Source: Trogon surrucura (taxonomy: Eukaryota > Chordata > Aves > Trogoniformes > Trogonidae). From it: a DNA stretch of 64,000 nt. Below are positions 60,812 through 64,000 of this stretch, piece by piece. The position numbers were made by a program, and so were the translations under genes. Location of the stretch: positions 52,486,264 to 52,550,263 of the forward strand of contig CM036621.1 of NCBI GenBank assembly GCA_020746105.1, in the 5' to 3' direction. Position 1 is the stretch's first letter. Each line of letters begins with the position of its first letter. Under the pieces are notes generated by a model. It was not told the origin of the DNA, ran no database searches, and saw only the letters and a list, made by a program, of their open reading frames with translations.

Positions 60812-63800
60812 TTGGCAATAATAGTGCTATGCTGTGTATATACCCATCACACTGGAACAGTGCGATTTTTAAAATAAACTTCCTTTCTAAACTCCTTAAA
60901 GAATTTTCTGAATGCACTCAAGAGAATTGGAAAGTGTCAACTATTAGCAGTAAGAATTTGCCTCCACAATTTAGTCACGGTGTAAGGATTTAAGAATTGA
61001 AGTGCCTGCTCTTTTTCAACTCTGTCAGTCCTCAACTACGTAATTTTCTTCTCCTGAACTGGCCATTGACAGCTTTTCAACATGAGATATGTTTAGCAGT
61101 CATCAACTCGTTTAAATTAGACTGGTGAACATTGTAACTAAATATTAGCAGGAATTGGACACAAATAATTTTGCCCAGGGGCAGGGAATGTTCCTTACCA
61201 TATTGCCTCACATTTTAAGAAGGTAAGTTGTTCTTTTGACACACCTCAGTTTGATTTCCAACACGTACAGGCACATTTCAGACATACAGCAAGTTCCTTC
61301 AGTTGCATTCTGCAACAAAGGATTCACAACTACCCCTCTTGCTTTTAGGGATGGAGGAAGTTGGTAAAGCACAAGCGCTGTTCCCAATGATGCAGAGACA
61401 CACTGTGCACGATCACTGTATGCACGTATTATTTCTATGAACTGCTCTCAACTCTCGTGAAATCCTGGAGCTCACGACTCGGTTCACTAGTAATTTTTAC
61501 TGATTTTGCAGTGTTTGCTTGCAGATATATGCATTGCTAGCATCTGCAAAAGAAAAGTTCAGACCTTTTATGAGCTTGTCAGTTTGCAATTTTCACACCT
61601 TCCAGTAGCCGATTTAGGAAATGCATATAAGCCACATTCACAATATTGCTCAAAATACTTGTCAGGCAGTTTCTCGAGTACAGTTTTGTACCAAAGAACT
61701 TAAGTAGTCAGGGATAAATATTGTCCAGAGCAGTGATAATTTAACCACTGAACTGACATTTAGAGAGTACAACAGCTTTTGCAATGCAGACTACACGTCC
61801 CTTCTCTATTATTTTGTTAGATCAAATGTCCAATCTATCCAAATTAAATACAGAAATGCTTTTGAAGAATTGCATTTCTCCCCAGAGTTAATGGTAGGAT
61901 CAGATCAATCACAAAGTTATCGGCATTCATATCTGAAACTTTTCAACTGAAGACAGCCCTTGCCTTTCACTTTAAGAAAGCAAATCAAGTGCAGTGAATT
62001 TGATACACCTCACAAGGTTGGCGAGTACCCTCCAGCATCGTTCTGACGAAACTTATGCCAAACAAACGACACACTCGTTTGTCCCTCTGACTTGCTTTCT
62101 TTGCTCATCAGTTGTGGGAGAACAGGAAAATTCCTGGTTTTCCTGCTTGCTAAAGAATATACCTATACATACCTGCCAACAGACATGGTTCTGGTAATAG
62201 AAGTAATACATACAGTGTTCTTACTTGGGTGTTACAAGGAAAATAACATCTTCTAACAGTGTCTCAAACATGATTTTAACCAGTTCAGGGGACAGTTTAG
62301 AAACAACAGCAGTTAAATGAACGTATACACTGAAACTTTTTTTTTTGTTCCTCAGCATATCCCTAAACTGAAGATTACTGCAAACTAGAATAACATAGTG
62401 AAGAAGGATCTATACAAATCTTTAACTTATACTTTTTACATTCTACTAGCTAGTGCAATTATTTTTATGCTCCCAAATACACTGAAGTTACTAGATTTAA
62501 CACCTGGATCTCAGGTCTGGTTATTCATGTCTTTTTTTCCTATACAGAAGTTAGTCAGCTAATTACGGACAAAGAAATACCTGAGATACACTAATGCATC
62601 TTAAGATAACCTTAAGATGAATAAAAACATCAAGTTATTATTGGAGAGGTATTCTAAGAAATACTTTTCTCCTTCCCTCTACTACCTCGCTTTCTTTTTA
62701 AAAAAAAAATGTAGACCCCAGAAAGACAACATAAACTCATTTCAGAAAATACCTCGGTACATATTCAATAAAACTACATTCTAGAGGTTTGGACTCTTTA
62801 TGTTTAGTTTTCAATCTCCTGTAAAAAACATTACGGGAAAGAACAGAGTAAGAAGTATCTGAAATTCTACTTTTAGGAATTCCTTCATTATAAGGGAATT
62901 ATTTATCTGCTATTTTCTACAACTGCATAAGACAGTATCGTTTCCATCACACACAAATATTATGTAGACTGAAGAGGACTATTCCCAATAACAAAATTTT
63001 GCAGTGATCAGAAATTTAGTCCTTATACTTCCTTTAAATTCACATTCAAAGATATTTAAATCCATAGACAAAATATTTTAAATACAACAACTGTGAGATA
63101 CATATTGATAAAAATATACCAAAAAAACTTTAAGGAGAAAGAGTCCATATAGTCATACACATATGAAATATTTTCATTCTTCTTCTTAGTTTGACTGTGC
63201 AACTTAACCTCCATGCCAGTTTTGTGTCTATTCAGGGCAACATTGTGTGAACACTCTTGAACTGTGTGCTACAGTAAATAAATCTAAGTGAAATAAAACA
63301 AGAAATAGAATAACAGGAAATATTAAAGGAAAATAGACTTCAAAAATTTATTCAGAAATTCTAATGACAGTTTTCCTGTTGGTAAGTGGGAAATTAACAT
63401 GTCTGTTTTTAAGGAAATATTTAATGTTTTAAAAATTGATATTTCAGGAATACAGAGAATGAGGGGTAGGGAATTATGAAAACGCCTTAATCTATTCTGA
63501 TAATGTTGGAAGCTGGAAGTTAGTGAGTAAGATAACAAAACAAAAACCTCACAAAAATAACAGCAAAATTCCAAGAAACAATATTAGTATTTTATATTCT
63601 GATAATCTGTATTAGTTTTCATTAAGAACATAAATGTACCATTAGGCAATGACTTAGTTTAATCTAGAAAAAAAAAATTATAATAGTGATTTTTAATAAA
63701 CTTTTAAATAACAGTTGAACTAGTAAACACTGAACCTGTCTGAGCACACGAGCAGAGCATGAGCAGTACAACATTATTCAACTTATGAATGCTATTATGA

Positions 63801-64000
63801 AGACAAAGACCTGTGACAAACCTTTAACAATGTTAAAGGCACTGTTCTGAGATGTGGACATCACTGGGATTAATAACAGACTAAATTTCAGACTAAGCCT
63901 AAACCATAAGTTTCACAGAGCTTTGCGCACCAGATAATCAGCAAAACCCTATAGAATCTCAGTTCTGAATTTCTTCATAGATTCACAGAAAATACAACTC
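60812..64000. other. AT-rich stretch without a recognised gene
   Basis: Unique AT-rich DNA up to the right edge. Open frames reach 83 codons and match nothing I know. No repeat family or strong signal is recognised. Confidence 0.55.

Noticed and set aside
1-64000. Endogenous retrovirus or LTR element
   Set aside because: I looked for primer-binding-site, protease or integrase motifs and paired LTR ends and found none that I could support by eye.
1-64000. tRNA, rRNA, CRISPR or bacterial-type operons
   Set aside because: No cloverleaf-like box pairs, ribosomal signatures, spaced direct-repeat arrays or gene-dense coding were seen; composition and CR1 content mark the window as avian-type nuclear DNA.

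Overview
This is an AT-rich window of vertebrate nuclear DNA, almost certainly avian or at least sauropsid. The main reason is the CR1 non-LTR retrotransposons (LINEs), with their typical 3' end: a short 3'UTR followed by ATTCTATG-type octamers. I see no bacterial features, no tRNA or rRNA genes, no CRISPR array and no host protein-coding gene that I can name. It reads as a gene desert, a large intron, or intergenic sequence on a bird chromosome. The species cannot be told from the sequence.

Layout. Positions 1-2160 hold a minus-strand CR1 copy that runs off the left edge. It carries the C-terminal part of ORF1 (an SGNH-esterase-like domain) and an ORF2 with a complete endonuclease domain and the start of the reverse transcriptase. 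ORF2 is uninterrupted from its first Met to the window edge (513 codons). Positions 2161-25049 are unique-looking AT-rich DNA with a 58-bp CR1 3' stub at 11653-11710, simple repeats and a few GC-richer islets. Positions 25050-26406 hold a second minus-strand CR1, 5'-truncated. It runs from the start of the reverse transcriptase to the 3' tail, with two in-frame TGA codons and two substituted catalytic aspartates. The rest, 26407-64000, is mostly unique AT-rich sequence. It contains a decayed minisatellite of about 370 bp (39185-39558), two alternating purine-pyrimidine microsatellites with self-complementary cores, homopolymer runs, an old CR1 fragment on the plus strand (about 57860-58095), a possible spliced exon on the minus strand (29808-29979), a small CpG cluster (35928-35999) and several blocks that look like candidate conserved non-coding elements.

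The only genes that work together here belong to the retrotransposon. ORF1 would bind the element RNA and carry the esterase. ORF2 would nick the target DNA (endonuclease) and copy the RNA into it (reverse transcriptase). None of the copies seen is demonstrably complete. I did not find a new biological system. The items most worth checking are the intact CR1 ORF2 at the left edge, the octamer and homeodomain-site-rich minisatellite, the candidate exon, and the CpG cluster.
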